Assembly (NCBI GenBank): GCA_963784995.1
Contig: CAWATZ010000013.1
Coordinates: 992,001 to 1,056,000, forward strand
Reading direction: 5' to 3'
Length of the DNA: 64,000 nt
Origin: CAWATZ01 sp963784995
GTDB lineage: Bacteria > Planctomycetota > Planctomycetia > Gemmatales > Gemmataceae
The position numbers and the translations under genes are program-made. Each line of letters opens with the position of its first letter. Position 1 is the stretch's first letter. The notes beneath the pieces are model-generated. The model searched no databases. It was given only the letters and a program-made list of their open reading frames with translations, and was not told where the DNA came from. Below are positions 23,887 through 32,341 of this stretch, piece after piece.

Positions 23887-24555
23887 TCACTCCCCGCCGG
23901 GCTGCACCAGAAACGCCAGCTGCTCCAGCTGCACGGTGAGATCGACCGAAACGACGTGAATCCCCGCCGGCAGGCGCAGCACCCGCGGAGCAAAATTCAG
24001 CAGGCCGCGGATGCCGGCTGCCACCAGGGCCTCGGCGACCGTCTGGGCGGCTTCGGCGGGTACGGCCAGGATGCCCAGTTCCGCCGCCGTCGCGGCAACG
24101 ACGGCCGCTGTCTGCTCGGGAGAGTGAATCTCCAGTTCGTCGAGGCGCTGGCCGATCTTGCTGGGGTCGCTGTCGAACAGGGCCACCACCCGGAAGCCGC
24201 GCTCCGTGAAGCCGTGATAGCGGAGCAGGGCCCGGGCCAGGTTGCCCACGCCGACCAGGGCCACATGCCATTCGCGATCGATGCCTAGGGTCCGGCGGAT
24301 GGCGGCGATCAGCTCAGTGGCGACGTAACCGATGCCGGGATGGCCGAGGGTGCCCAGAGAAGCGAGATCCTTGCGGACCTGGGCGTCATTGACTCCGAGA
24401 GGTTCGCCCAGCATGCCGCTGGAGACGCGCGTGGTGCCCTCACGCAGCAGGGTTTCCAGGCGCCGCAAGTACAGACTCAACCGCCCCACGCTGGCACGCG
24501 AAAGACGAGCCTCGCCACGCGCTGCCGGGGCGGCTGGCGGCACTTCTCGATTCAT
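23887..24555 (-). CDS. rex: Redox-sensing transcriptional repressor Rex
   Basis: 222 residues from ATG 24555; a TTG at 24588 would extend it by eleven. The N-terminal winged helix (RLSLYLRRLETLLREGTTRV, then LGVNDAQVRKDLASLGTLG) is the Rex DNA-binding domain, and residues ~75-200 form the NAD(H)-binding Rossmann fold with VALVGVGNLARALLRYHGF and FDSDPSKIGQRLDELEI. In the family a rise in NADH/NAD releases the protein from operators of fermentation and respiration genes. Length and order match Rex fully. No clear Rex operator (TTGTGAA-type half sites) was seen nearby. It converges on the kinase and is divergent from the DUF1559 gene. Confidence 0.94.
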   Translation of the reverse strand: MNREVPPAAPAARGEARLSRASVGRLSLYLRRLETLLREGTTRVSSGMLGEPLGVNDAQVRKDLASLGTLGHPGIGYVATELIAAIRRTLGIDREWHVALVGVGNLARALLRYHGFTERGFRVVALFDSDPSKIGQRLDELEIHSPEQTAAVVAATAAELGILAVPAEAAQTVAEALVAAGIRGLLNFAPRVLRLPAGIHVVSVDLTVQLEQLAFLVQPGGE

Positions 24556-24721
24556 TCTCCGTCGCCCGGATCGTTTCAATCGTTTCAATCCGCCCCTGGG
24601 CGGGCCCCCAGGGGAAACGTTCCTTCCCCTTGCAGTGTAGAGACCGCTCCCCCGACGGTCAAGGCAAGCCCCGGCCAGCGAGCGGCAAGGGAGGAAAGGA
24701 TTGGAACTGGCTCTTTTTTTG

Positions 24722-24751
24722 TTGACGCGCGCGGCTGCCGCGGAGTAGGCT
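24722..24751 (+). promoter_or_regulatory. Possible sigma-70-type promoter of the DUF1559 gene
   Basis: TTGACG (24722-24727), an 18-base spacer and TAGGCT (24746-24751) precede the GTG start at 24847 by about 95 bases. The -35 box fits well and the -10 box only moderately. Planctomycete promoter preferences are poorly known to me. Confidence 0.35.
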
Positions 24752-24846
24752 CTTCAGCAGAGGGAATAACGCGAACGTCTTCGCCAGAGTTTGCAGAGGT
24801 TGCAGCAGTCTTCATCCTGCTGACCTCCCACAATGGAGGTTTGCCC

Positions 24847-26016
24847 GTGGTTCACCGAGGATCCTCACACTCTCGCCCCGGATTCACCCTGATCGAGCTG
24901 CTGGTGGTCATCGCCATCATCGCTCTGCTGATCGGGCTGCTGCTGCCGGCCGTGCAGCGCGTCCGGGAATCCGCCAGCCGGGCCCAGTGCCAGAACAACG
25001 TCAAGCAGCTGGTCCTCGCCGTCCAGAACTTCCACTCGGCGAACGGCTCGATGCCGTCGTACTTCGGCATCTATCCGGCCAACGGCTCCAACACGTCCGA
25101 CTCGAAAACCACCGAGGTCTACGGCGGCTGGTTTGCCCATCTGCTGCCCTACGTGGAACAGGATGCGCTGTACGCCGCCATTGTAAACGACATCCAGAGT
25201 TCGGGGTACAACTCAACCCAGACGACCACGGTCACACCCGCTTCGGGAGGAACGTCGTCCACCCAGACGGAAACGGTCACCAATGGCCCCGTCACTTACA
25301 CCGAGCCGGTGACGGTCACGACGGGAGGCACGTCGGCGGTGACGACCTCGACGCCGCACGGGATCTGGATTGCGGCAGCGACCAGCGCCACGTTCAAGAT
25401 TGTCCGGTGTCCCAGCGACAAGACCAACCCTCCCAACACCCTCGTCGGCGGCTGGGGCGCGACCAGTTACCTGGCCAACTGGAACGCCTGGGCCGGCAGC
25501 ACTTCCGATGCCAGCACGGCCTATGGCGACTGGGGGCCCCTGAACGGCACCGTTCCCTGGGGCTATTACGCGCCGCCCCAGAACTTCCTCCGCATCACGG
25601 ATGGGCTCTCGAACACCATCCTGTTCGGGGAGGGCTACGGGCTGTGCAACGGCCGGCAGCGGATCGCCCTGTATTCCGCCAGCTACCACAACTTCGGTTT
25701 GACGCCCTCCATGAGCAATGCCACCATTGCTTCCTCGGACCTGGCCAGCTATCTGCCCGTGGGCACCGTCCTGAACTATCCCTACGGGATGCCCAACTCG
25801 TTCCTGTTTCAAACGCAGCCTTTGACCACCGCGCTGAGCAGCTGTCCCGCCGGCGCGGTCTGCTGCGACTACTGGCTGGCCCAGACGCCCCATTCCGAGG
25901 GCATGACGGTCGGCCTGGTCGATGGCAGCGTCCGCCTGGTCAGCTCCACGATTTCCCAGAATGTCTGGAACTGCCTGCTGCAACCCTCCGATGGCCAGCC
26001 TCCTCCGAACTGGTGA
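24847..26016 (+). CDS. DUF1559 protein with type IV pilin-like N-terminus
   Basis: 389 residues from GTG 24847, supported by ATGGAGG at 24833-24839. The N-terminus has the prepilin cleavage and methylation signal GFTLIELLVVIAIIALLIGL, followed by LLPAVQRVRESASRAQCQNN, the hallmark of the large planctomycete DUF1559 (SBP_bac_10) family. Then comes a globular domain with FFFCPS-like and LSNTILFGE motifs, and the characteristic C-terminal LVDGSVRLV (H-x9-DG region). An unusual Thr/Ser-rich stretch (~115-175, TTTVTPASGGTSSTQTETVT) is unlike the rest. These proteins are thought to be exported through a type II-like system; function is unknown. A long palindrome follows its stop. Confidence 0.92.
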   Translation: MVHRGSSHSRPGFTLIELLVVIAIIALLIGLLLPAVQRVRESASRAQCQNNVKQLVLAVQNFHSANGSMPSYFGIYPANGSNTSDSKTTEVYGGWFAHLLPYVEQDALYAAIVNDIQSSGYNSTQTTTVTPASGGTSSTQTETVTNGPVTYTEPVTVTTGGTSAVTTSTPHGIWIAAATSATFKIVRCPSDKTNPPNTLVGGWGATSYLANWNAWAGSTSDASTAYGDWGPLNGTVPWGYYAPPQNFLRITDGLSNTILFGEGYGLCNGRQRIALYSASYHNFGLTPSMSNATIASSDLASYLPVGTVLNYPYGMPNSFLFQTQPLTTALSSCPAGAVCCDYWLAQTPHSEGMTVGLVDGSVRLVSSTISQNVWNCLLQPSDGQPPPNW

Positions 26017-26020
26017 GCCC

Positions 26021-26108
26021 GCCGAGCCGCGCACGCAGCGCAGCGGAGTAAGCGGCCTTCCGGGCTCGCAGGGCCGCTTACTCCGCTGCGCTGCGTGCGC
26101 GGCTCGGC
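26021..26108. terminator. 37-bp perfect inverted repeat between convergent genes
   Basis: Arms 26021-26057 and 26072-26108 are exact complements with a 14-base loop. It starts five bases after the DUF1559 stop and ends 31 bases before the end of the convergent gene, so it is well placed as a bidirectional terminator. Its core (cgcagcgcagcggag) is shared with the palindrome at 35324-35424. Confidence 0.8.
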
Positions 26109-26138
26109 TGCTGCTTCGGGGACAGAGAAAGACGCCGC

Positions 26139-27002
26139 TCAGAACCAGAGCCGGACGCCGAGGAACGGCCCTTGCAGGTTGACCCAGCCGATGCGCAGAA
26201 AATCGTAGCCCCCCATCAGCTCCCACCTGCCGCGGGTGATGCCGACGCTGCCCCGGGCGTGAATCACCCCGGCGGAGCCGAGCGTTCCGCCATCGACCAG
26301 GCCGGAAATGACCACCGGCTTGATCGGAAAGAGATCAAAGCCAGCAACGAGGTTGAGCCCCTCCTGGACGTACCATTGATCCGCGAACATCCGGCAGCCG
26401 ATGCCGGCGTAGAAGACGGCCAGTTCGTGCTGGGCGAAGCGAAAGGTCGCGTTCAGGTCTCCCACGAAGAAGTTATCGGTACAGCCGCAGGGGAACACTT
26501 CGCGGTAGGCGTTCCAGTGGACCAGCACGCCGAAGCGCGCATCGGTGTCAAAGCGCACCTCGCCGCCCACCCGGCTGATGCCATCGACCTGAAAGCTCTT
26601 TTCGACGGAGGCCCGCAGCGACCACCAGCTCAACCCGGTTGGCGGCAGCGGCGCGGGCGTCCCGGGCGGCGCCAACACGGCCCGGCCCAGCCAGAGGTAG
26701 CCGGGATGCTCGTCCGGGTAGGGCTTGCGAGGGAACTGGGCCTGGATCTGGTAGGAATCGCCCAGGAGGACCGCTCGCAACAAGAATGGCGGTGCCATGC
26801 CCGCGGAGTCCAGGGCCGGCAGCGCGTTGTCGTCCTTGGTGGGCAGCCCCATGAAACTGGGTCCGGGGGCACTGGCCGGCCCGGTTGCGTTTTCCCTGGA
26901 CTGGCTGACTTCCGGACGGGTCTCGATCGGGTCCTCCCCATCCGCCCAGGCGAGCGCCGGGATCAGCATAGCAGCGACCAGCAGCGGCACCAGGCGAGAC
27001 AT
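26139..27002 (-). CDS. Exported hypothetical protein, outer-membrane beta-barrel-like
   Basis: 287 residues from ATG 27002; a longer open frame upstream lacks a signal and is rejected. Residues 1-20 (MSRLVPLLVAAMLIPALAWA) are a signal peptide. From ~60 on the sequence alternates polar and hydrophobic residues in strand-like runs (SLRASVEKSFQV, GEVRFDTDARFGVLVHW, NATFRFAQHELAVFYAGI, RGSVGITRGRWELMGGYDF). It ends in GPFLGVRLWF, with a terminal aromatic residue as in many outer-membrane barrels. No named family is recognised. It follows the subtilisin gene on the same strand with a 130-base gap. Confidence 0.7.
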   Translation of the reverse strand: MSRLVPLLVAAMLIPALAWADGEDPIETRPEVSQSRENATGPASAPGPSFMGLPTKDDNALPALDSAGMAPPFLLRAVLLGDSYQIQAQFPRKPYPDEHPGYLWLGRAVLAPPGTPAPLPPTGLSWWSLRASVEKSFQVDGISRVGGEVRFDTDARFGVLVHWNAYREVFPCGCTDNFFVGDLNATFRFAQHELAVFYAGIGCRMFADQWYVQEGLNLVAGFDLFPIKPVVISGLVDGGTLGSAGVIHARGSVGITRGRWELMGGYDFLRIGWVNLQGPFLGVRLWF

Positions 27003-27132
27003 GGCGGCCCTTTCCTCCCGCGGCGGGACCGGCCAGCGCGATCCCGGCCGAGCTTCCCAGCGCAGACCGGCACGGACGTGGGTTCGGGGAAGGAGATAGC
27101 GACCGCGAGGGATTCGCACAAGAGCAACCGGC

Positions 27133-28461
27133 TCACGGCAGCCGCAGCAGCCCGTAGCCGGTCTCCCAGTCATGGCCGGGCGTGTTGAGGTCGCGGACGG
27201 CGGAGGCCAGGAACTGCTTGACCTGGTTCCTCGACCAGCTGGGGTGCCGCGACCAGACCAGAGCGGCAAGGGCGGAACCCTGGGGCGCCGCGGCGGAAGT
27301 GCCGCCGAAGGGCCGCTCGCGCCACTGGCTGGGGAAGGGGACCGTGGCCACGAAGTCGGGCTTGGGTCGGGCCGAGTTGGGACCGCAGGCGCTGTACCAC
27401 ATCCGCCGGTCATCGTGGTCCACCGCGCCCATGGCGACGACCGAGGCCCCGTCCGCCGGGAAGCAGACGCCGGAGCCGGGCATGGCGTGGCTGACCGAGG
27501 CGAACATCGAGGTCAGATGGAAGACGCCCGGAGTGCCGGACACGTGGCGGACGCGGACCCGGTAGCGCCGGCCCTCAACGGGATCGAAGCGGACCACGGC
27601 ACAGTTGCGATCGCCCCGGTTGTGGCTGGTGGCCGCATGGCCGATCCGCTTGTTACTGCCGGCCTCCAGCACGTCCAGATCGTAATCGGCGCCCGGCTGC
27701 CAGTACATCTCCACCGAGACCGGGTCCTTGCTCCAGGGACGAAGCGGATTGTCGATCTTGCCCGCCTCCCATTCGTGGTAGCCGGCACCGTTGTCGTGGA
27801 ATCGGCCGCCCCAGTGCCGGTCGGCGGTGTTGCCGGCGCTGGCGAAGCAGAGCAGGTCGGTGGGACCGTTGCCGCTGCCGAGGAGCCGGGCCAGGTCCTG
27901 GTGGACCACGCCGCCGCCCTCGCCGTCGCTCCAGTGAGGCGTCACCACGGAGCAAGAGATGATCCGGCAGCCCTGCTCGCGGGCCCAGCGGACGGCCGCC
28001 AGGTACTGATCGACGCGCGGCAGCTCCCAGTTGGCGAAGAACAGCTCGGCGTCCGGAGCGATGGCGTGGATGACCTCGCCGCAGAGGATGCCGTGCTGGC
28101 TGTCCTTGGCCTCCAGGTTGCGGTCGTCACGGAAGGAGCGGACGGTGACGCGCGCCGGCAGGGCCTTGCCCAGATGGTCGCGCCAGCCGCGGAAGCCGGT
28201 GTCGAGGACGGCGATCTTGACACCCTGGCCGCGATACCCCTGGGCCTGCCAGCGGTCCGCCCCCAGCAGGGCGACGGCGGCCCGCTGCTCCGGGGTCGCG
28301 GAGAGTGACACGGCTTCGTCCGGGGGACGAGATTCGCCTCCGACGACGGGAGCGAAAGAAGCGTTGGTGCGGAAAGCACCGGCCAGGATGGGGAACAGGG
28401 ACAGCAGGCCGAGCAGGGCCAGGGTTCGGCGCGAGGAGGAACGCAAAAGGGGGTGCGTCAT
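27133..28461 (-). CDS. Secreted subtilisin-like serine protease (S8)
   Basis: 442 residues with a signal peptide (TLALLGLLSLFPILAGA, ~13-29). The S8 catalytic triad is complete: Asp in VKIAVLDTGF (~86), His in SQHGILCGEVI (~123) and Ser in FGGTSAAAPQGSALAAL (~390). The oxyanion Asn is in CFASAGNTADRH (~208). Between ~250 and 330 there is an inserted region with beta-sandwich features (YDLDVLEAGSNKRIGHAATS, CAVVRFDPVEGRRYRVRV), like the pre-peptidase C-type domain that in other proteases is C-terminal. The enzyme should cleave proteins outside the cytoplasm. No propeptide domain is obvious beyond ~40 residues after the signal. Confidence 0.92.
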   Translation of the reverse strand: MTHPLLRSSSRRTLALLGLLSLFPILAGAFRTNASFAPVVGGESRPPDEAVSLSATPEQRAAVALLGADRWQAQGYRGQGVKIAVLDTGFRGWRDHLGKALPARVTVRSFRDDRNLEAKDSQHGILCGEVIHAIAPDAELFFANWELPRVDQYLAAVRWAREQGCRIISCSVVTPHWSDGEGGGVVHQDLARLLGSGNGPTDLLCFASAGNTADRHWGGRFHDNGAGYHEWEAGKIDNPLRPWSKDPVSVEMYWQPGADYDLDVLEAGSNKRIGHAATSHNRGDRNCAVVRFDPVEGRRYRVRVRHVSGTPGVFHLTSMFASVSHAMPGSGVCFPADGASVVAMGAVDHDDRRMWYSACGPNSARPKPDFVATVPFPSQWRERPFGGTSAAAPQGSALAALVWSRHPSWSRNQVKQFLASAVRDLNTPGHDWETGYGLLRLP

Positions 28462-28641
28462 GGTGAGGTAGGCAAACAGCAGGAGGTAGGGGGCCGAGCA
28501 AGGAAGCCCGGTTTCTCATGGCAGTAGCTATTAAACCGCGTTCATCGGGAAAAGTCTCGGGGGTGCAGACGGAATCGGGACGTTTTCCTCGTCTCCGGGC
28601 CGGCAAAATCATCACCGTTTGCCATCGAGGAAAAGTGCGTG

Positions 28642-29382
28642 TTACCCCGCCTTCCAGGCTTTGAGCGCATCCTTGCAGTATTCCAGCAAGTTCAGGTCGA
28701 TCAGTTCCTGTTCCAGCCGCTCGCGGGTCGGCTCTGGCAGCGACGCGGCCAGTTCGTCTAGCAGCAGGTCCGCGAAGCGCGCGCGGGCCCGGTGCAGGTT
28801 TTGCCGGACCCAGGCGTCGGTGACCGGCCGGCCCAGCTCGGCGCTGAGCAGTTCCGCCAGCTGCTTGCTGGATTCGTCCGGTCTTTCCGACCGCAGCCGC
28901 AGTACCCGGTACAGCGGCGGTCCCTCCTGACTGGCCTGTTCCAGCGCCTCCCAGGTCCGGCACAGGACCTCCTGCCGCCAGCTGCTCAGGAACTCCTCGT
29001 CGAAGTCGCGGGAGTCGGTCACGCTCGGCTCGGCCAGCTCCTCGACCGGCAGCGCCCGGGGGTTGTGCTGCTTTTTCCGGTTGTGATCGACGATCAGGTG
29101 GTACAGTGCCGTCTTGACGAAGTCGCGGAACCGGCCGCGCTCCGGGTTGGCATTGCGGAACGCGCCGCTGACAAAGCGGAGGGCAAATTCTTGAAACAGC
29201 TCGTCGGCGCTGTCACGGTCGCGCAGGGCGCCCATGAGGTAGCGGTAGACCGCGCCGCTGTAGCGCTCCATGAGGATGCGCTGGGCCCGGCACACGGAGT
29301 CGGCGGAGCCCTGATGGGCCGAGCGGACCTCGGCCCAGATGGTGCCAATCTGGCTCAGATCCAGGTTGCGTGCATCGTCCAT
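28642..29382 (-). CDS. ECF-type RNA polymerase sigma factor
   Basis: 246 residues. Region 2 is clear: AVYRYLMGALRDRDSADELF and FALRFVSGAFRNANPERGRF (~45-85), followed by FRDFVKTALYHLIVDHNRKK. Region 4 is less canonical: RPDESSKQLAELLSAELGRP and DAWVRQNLHRARARFADLLL (~165-205), matching helix-turn-helix position and spacing. The protein is longer than usual ECF factors because of an extended linker and a short C-terminal tail (~215-246). No anti-sigma gene is adjacent; in planctomycetes kinases with zinc-finger N-termini may take that role, which is inference. It is divergent from the GlmU-like gene. Confidence 0.85.
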   Translation of the reverse strand: MDDARNLDLSQIGTIWAEVRSAHQGSADSVCRAQRILMERYSGAVYRYLMGALRDRDSADELFQEFALRFVSGAFRNANPERGRFRDFVKTALYHLIVDHNRKKQHNPRALPVEELAEPSVTDSRDFDEEFLSSWRQEVLCRTWEALEQASQEGPPLYRVLRLRSERPDESSKQLAELLSAELGRPVTDAWVRQNLHRARARFADLLLDELAASLPEPTRERLEQELIDLNLLEYCKDALKAWKAG

Positions 29383-29513
29383 CAGTCCTTGCTCGTAGGG
29401 TTGGGCCTGGCTGGCTTGCTCCCTGAATGGTAGCAGAAAGGAAGAGCGGATGAAATGGCGGCTCCAGGCCGAGGGAACACCGATTCTGTGCGCCTGAACC
29501 GGTCCCTTCGCTC

Positions 29514-29542
29514 TTGGAATCGCGTTCGGACCCGGGTATACT
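29514..29542 (+). promoter_or_regulatory. Sigma-70-type promoter for the GlmU-like gene
   Basis: TTGGAA (29514-29519), a 17-base spacer and TATACT (29537-29542) lie 46 bases upstream of the ATG at 29589. Spacing is ideal and both boxes match the consensus at four or more positions. Confidence 0.5.
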
Positions 29543-29588
29543 GCCGCAGCGCCCAGGAAGCCCCGTGCAGGACCGAAAGGACTCGGCC

Positions 29589-30863
29589 ATGCGAATCTGT
29601 CTGTTCGAGGATGCGGCGGTCGCGGACCTGGAGCCGCTGACCCTGACCCGGCCAGTCTTCGAGCTGCTGTGCGGCCGGACCACGCTGGCCGACAAGCACG
29701 CCCGGCAGTTCCCCGGCTGTCCCCTTGGCGTTCTCGTCCGTCCTTACCTGGCTGACCTCTTCCGCCAGCGCTTCCCCAACGTCCCCGTCAACGACCTGGG
29801 CTGGCTGGCCGCCGAGCCGACGGCCCTGGTCAATGGCCGCTGGCTGCCGCCCGCCCGGCCGGGCCCGGCCGGGCCCGATCCCCGCATCGGCCTGATCGGC
29901 GATGAGGCCGCCTACGCCGTGATCCAGCCCGGCCACCTGGCGGGGCTCACCCTGCGGAACCTGGGCGACTACCTGGAGCGGTGGAAGACCTCGTTGCCCG
30001 CCTGCCCGGCCGACGGCCGGCTGGTGCGGTATTTGTGGGAGCTGGTTCTCGCCAACGGCCAGGAGATCCTCCACGACTGGCAGGGCCTGCCACCGCGCCG
30101 GCCGACGCTGATCGGCGGCTTGCCCACGGTCATCGGGCCCGAGGATCAGCTGGTCCTCGATCCGACGGCCCAGGTGGAGCCGATGGTCGTGGTCGATACC
30201 ACGGCCGGCCCGGTGATCGTCGAGCGCGAAGCGGTCGTGACCGCCTTCAGCCGGCTGGAAGGGCCTTGCGTCATCGGTCCAAAAACGCAGGTGCTGGGAG
30301 CGAAGATCCGGGGCGGGACCACGCTGGGGCCGCAGTGCCGCATCGGCGGCGAGGTCGAGGCCAGTATTGTGCTGGGCCACAGCAACAAGTATCACGAGGG
30401 CTTCCTCGGCCACAGCGTCGTCGGCGAGTGGGTCAACCTCGCGGCCGGCACGCACAACAGCGACCTGCGCAACGACTACGGCGAGGTGAGCGTCACCGTC
30501 AACGGCCGGCTGCTGCGGACCGGTCTGAACAAGGTCGGCTGTTTCCTCGGCGACCACTCCAAGACCGGCCTGGGCGCGCTCCTGAACACCGGTACGAACG
30601 CCGGCATTTTCACCAACCTGCTGCCGGGCGGTCTGCTGCCGAGGTACGTCCCCTCCTTCGCCAGCTTCTGGGACCAGCAGTTGGCCGACCGGGCCGACCT
30701 GGAGCAGCTGTTCCGGACCGCCGCGGAGGTCATGCGCCGCCGGGGCAGCGTGTTCACCGAGGCCCACGCCAACCTGTATCGGACCCTGTTCGAGCAGACC
30801 GCCCCGGAGCGCGGCCGGGCCCTGCGCGAGGCCGAGCTGCAGCAACTGCGGCAGAGCGCGTGA
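29589..30863 (+). CDS. GlmU-like sugar nucleotidyltransferase/acyltransferase
   Basis: 424 residues from ATG 29589, with AAAGGA 7 bases upstream. The N-terminus (MRICLFEDAAVADLEPLTLT) starts the shortened nucleotidyltransferase-like domain of the GlmU-related family found in Bacteroidetes and Planctomycetes. The C-terminal half is a left-handed beta helix of hexapeptide repeats (VIVEREAVVTAFSRLEGPCV, IGPKTQVLGAKIRGGTTLGP, IGGEVEASIVLGHSNKYHEG), followed by GLNKVGCFLGDHSKTGLGAL. In the family the product is assigned to UDP-N-acetylglucosamine synthesis, but this type lacks a full GlmU nucleotidyl-transfer core, so its substrate is uncertain. Cytoplasmic. A long palindrome follows immediately. 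Confidence 0.82.
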   Translation: MRICLFEDAAVADLEPLTLTRPVFELLCGRTTLADKHARQFPGCPLGVLVRPYLADLFRQRFPNVPVNDLGWLAAEPTALVNGRWLPPARPGPAGPDPRIGLIGDEAAYAVIQPGHLAGLTLRNLGDYLERWKTSLPACPADGRLVRYLWELVLANGQEILHDWQGLPPRRPTLIGGLPTVIGPEDQLVLDPTAQVEPMVVVDTTAGPVIVEREAVVTAFSRLEGPCVIGPKTQVLGAKIRGGTTLGPQCRIGGEVEASIVLGHSNKYHEGFLGHSVVGEWVNLAAGTHNSDLRNDYGEVSVTVNGRLLRTGLNKVGCFLGDHSKTGLGALLNTGTNAGIFTNLLPGGLLPRYVPSFASFWDQQLADRADLEQLFRTAAEVMRRRGSVFTEAHANLYRTLFEQTAPERGRALREAELQQLRQSA

Positions 30864-31118
30864 AGCCGCTTGCGGCTTAGCGCACTAGCAGGCTCCGCCA
30901 AGGCGGTTTCGGGAAAAAGATTGGCCCACCACCGTCCCCGTGGGTGCGCTGCGCGACCCACGGCTGGGATATGCAACCCCTTCGGGGTAGAAAACCGGGC
31001 TCTCGTTGTCTTCCTACCCCGAAGGGGTTGCATAGCCCAGCCGTGGGTCGCGCAGCGCACCCACGGGAAGGAGCGCGGACCTACCTTTTCCTTCAAACCG
31101 CCTTAGCCGCAAGCGGCT
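30864..31118. repeat. Nested long palindrome after the GlmU-like gene
   Basis: The inner arms 30937-30989 and 31015-31067 are complementary over 53 bases with one mismatch and a 25-base loop. Outer arms (aagccgcttgcggctta ... ggcggttt at 30864-30908 and aaaccgccttagccgcaagcggctt near 31095-31119) make a second pairing layer, the left one interrupted by about 20 bases. The structure starts at the stop codon of the GlmU-like gene and ends 14 bases before the stop of the convergent gene, so it can end both transcripts. Confidence 0.82.
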
Positions 31119-31132
31119 TTCAGAACAGACTC

Positions 31133-32341
31133 TCAATTGAACCAGAAACTGTAACTGAAAATCTGTCCGGAATACACGCGGTTCATCAGCAGCCACACTT
31201 CGGCCTGAGTGCGTTTGCCGGCCACGACGAACGGCATGGCGGCGGGCCTGTCCAGCCAGGCCGTGACGTCCAGCGCCTTGGGATTGGTGAAGAAGAGATT
31301 CAGGTTAATGCCCTGGTTCTCTCTCAGGCCCCAGAAGGGGATCACCACCTTGCCGTCGAGGATCAGTTCGATTTCCTCCATCACGGACAGCCAGCAGTCA
31401 ATCATCTCCTTGGTGACCGCGATGCCCAGCGCGCTCTTCTGTCTGGGATTGGGAATCCACTCATGGTCGTCGCCGGTCTCGGCCAGGATCAGCTTCCACA
31501 TCAGCCGGCTCTGGGCCAGCATGGTTTTCAGATGCACCAGGGCCGCCTTCAGCCGGTCCGGCTCCTTGACGGTCACGCGGAGGGCCGGCAAGGCCGCGAG
31601 CAGTTTGAGCTTCTCCGCCTCGTCTCCCGGCGGCGTGTCGCGGATCAAGTCAAAGAACGGATCGGCCGGCCCGGGGCCCTTCTGGAACAGCAGGGTGGCG
31701 TTGTCATTGAAGAACGACTTGGCGTCGTGAGCCAGAATGATCTCCGCAACGGCCGACAGCAGGTGACAGTAACCGCGGAACCAGCAGGCGTCGCCGCGAT
31801 CGAACTTCACCACGAAGTCCGCCTCCTTGCCCGGCACCGTCGCGCCCCAGGCGGTCAGCATCTCGAACAGCGTTTGCCGATCGCCGGCCCCGGTCCGATC
31901 CAGCTTGATCCGGCCGACGTGCAGCCGCAGCTGGACCGCGTTGTCGGCGACCCTGGCAAAGCTGGCCTCGGCACGGGCCAGGCCTTCGAGCCAGGTTTGC
32001 ACCATCTTGCGGAAGGCGGCGTAGGTCATGGTTTCCGGCTTGGGGTTCTTGGGAATGCGCGGCCGAATGTCGCCCAGGAGCCGGAACGTGGGGCTGTTGT
32101 CGCGGAAGCCGAACTTGTACAGGTCCTGCAGCAGCCGCTCCTGGGCCTGCACGAACTGGAGGACGCCCAGGCCAAAGCGAACCTCGGCGTCTTCCTTGTC
32201 GGCGAGCTGCTTCTGGAGTTTGCTTTCGCCCTCCGCCAGTTTGCCCTCGATCAGGTAGGATTCGACCAGCGGCGGTGCCCCGTTCGCCCCGGCAGCGCAC
32301 AGGCCGAGGACGACAAGAGCGAGGATCGTTGCACGGCGCAT
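31133..32341 (-). CDS. Secreted hypothetical protein, helical
   Basis: 402 residues from ATG 32341, with AAGGAG 7 bases upstream; this ATG overlaps the stop of the isochorismatase gene (TGATG), which signals translational coupling. Residues 1-22 (MRRATILALVVLGLCAAGAN) form a signal peptide. The mature part is mostly alpha-helical with many Leu/Ala/Lys runs, for example LAEGESKLQKQLADKEDAEV and RFGLGVLQFVQAQERLLQDL, plus a C-terminal ILDGKVVIPFWGLRENQGIN segment. No known domain recognised. Periplasmic or surface location is inferred from the signal peptide. Confidence 0.78.
   Translation of the reverse strand: MRRATILALVVLGLCAAGANGAPPLVESYLIEGKLAEGESKLQKQLADKEDAEVRFGLGVLQFVQAQERLLQDLYKFGFRDNSPTFRLLGDIRPRIPKNPKPETMTYAAFRKMVQTWLEGLARAEASFARVADNAVQLRLHVGRIKLDRTGAGDRQTLFEMLTAWGATVPGKEADFVVKFDRGDACWFRGYCHLLSAVAEIILAHDAKSFFNDNATLLFQKGPGPADPFFDLIRDTPPGDEAEKLKLLAALPALRVTVKEPDRLKAALVHLKTMLAQSRLMWKLILAETGDDHEWIPNPRQKSALGIAVTKEMIDCWLSVMEEIELILDGKVVIPFWGLRENQGINLNLFFTNPKALDVTAWLDRPAAMPFVVAGKRTQAEVWLLMNRVYSGQIFSYSFWFN

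Noticed and set aside
27003..27413. N-terminal extension of the barrel-like protein gene to 27413
   Set aside because: It overlaps the start of the subtilisin reading in another frame, has low-complexity GC-rich content, and would hide the signal peptide starting at 27002.
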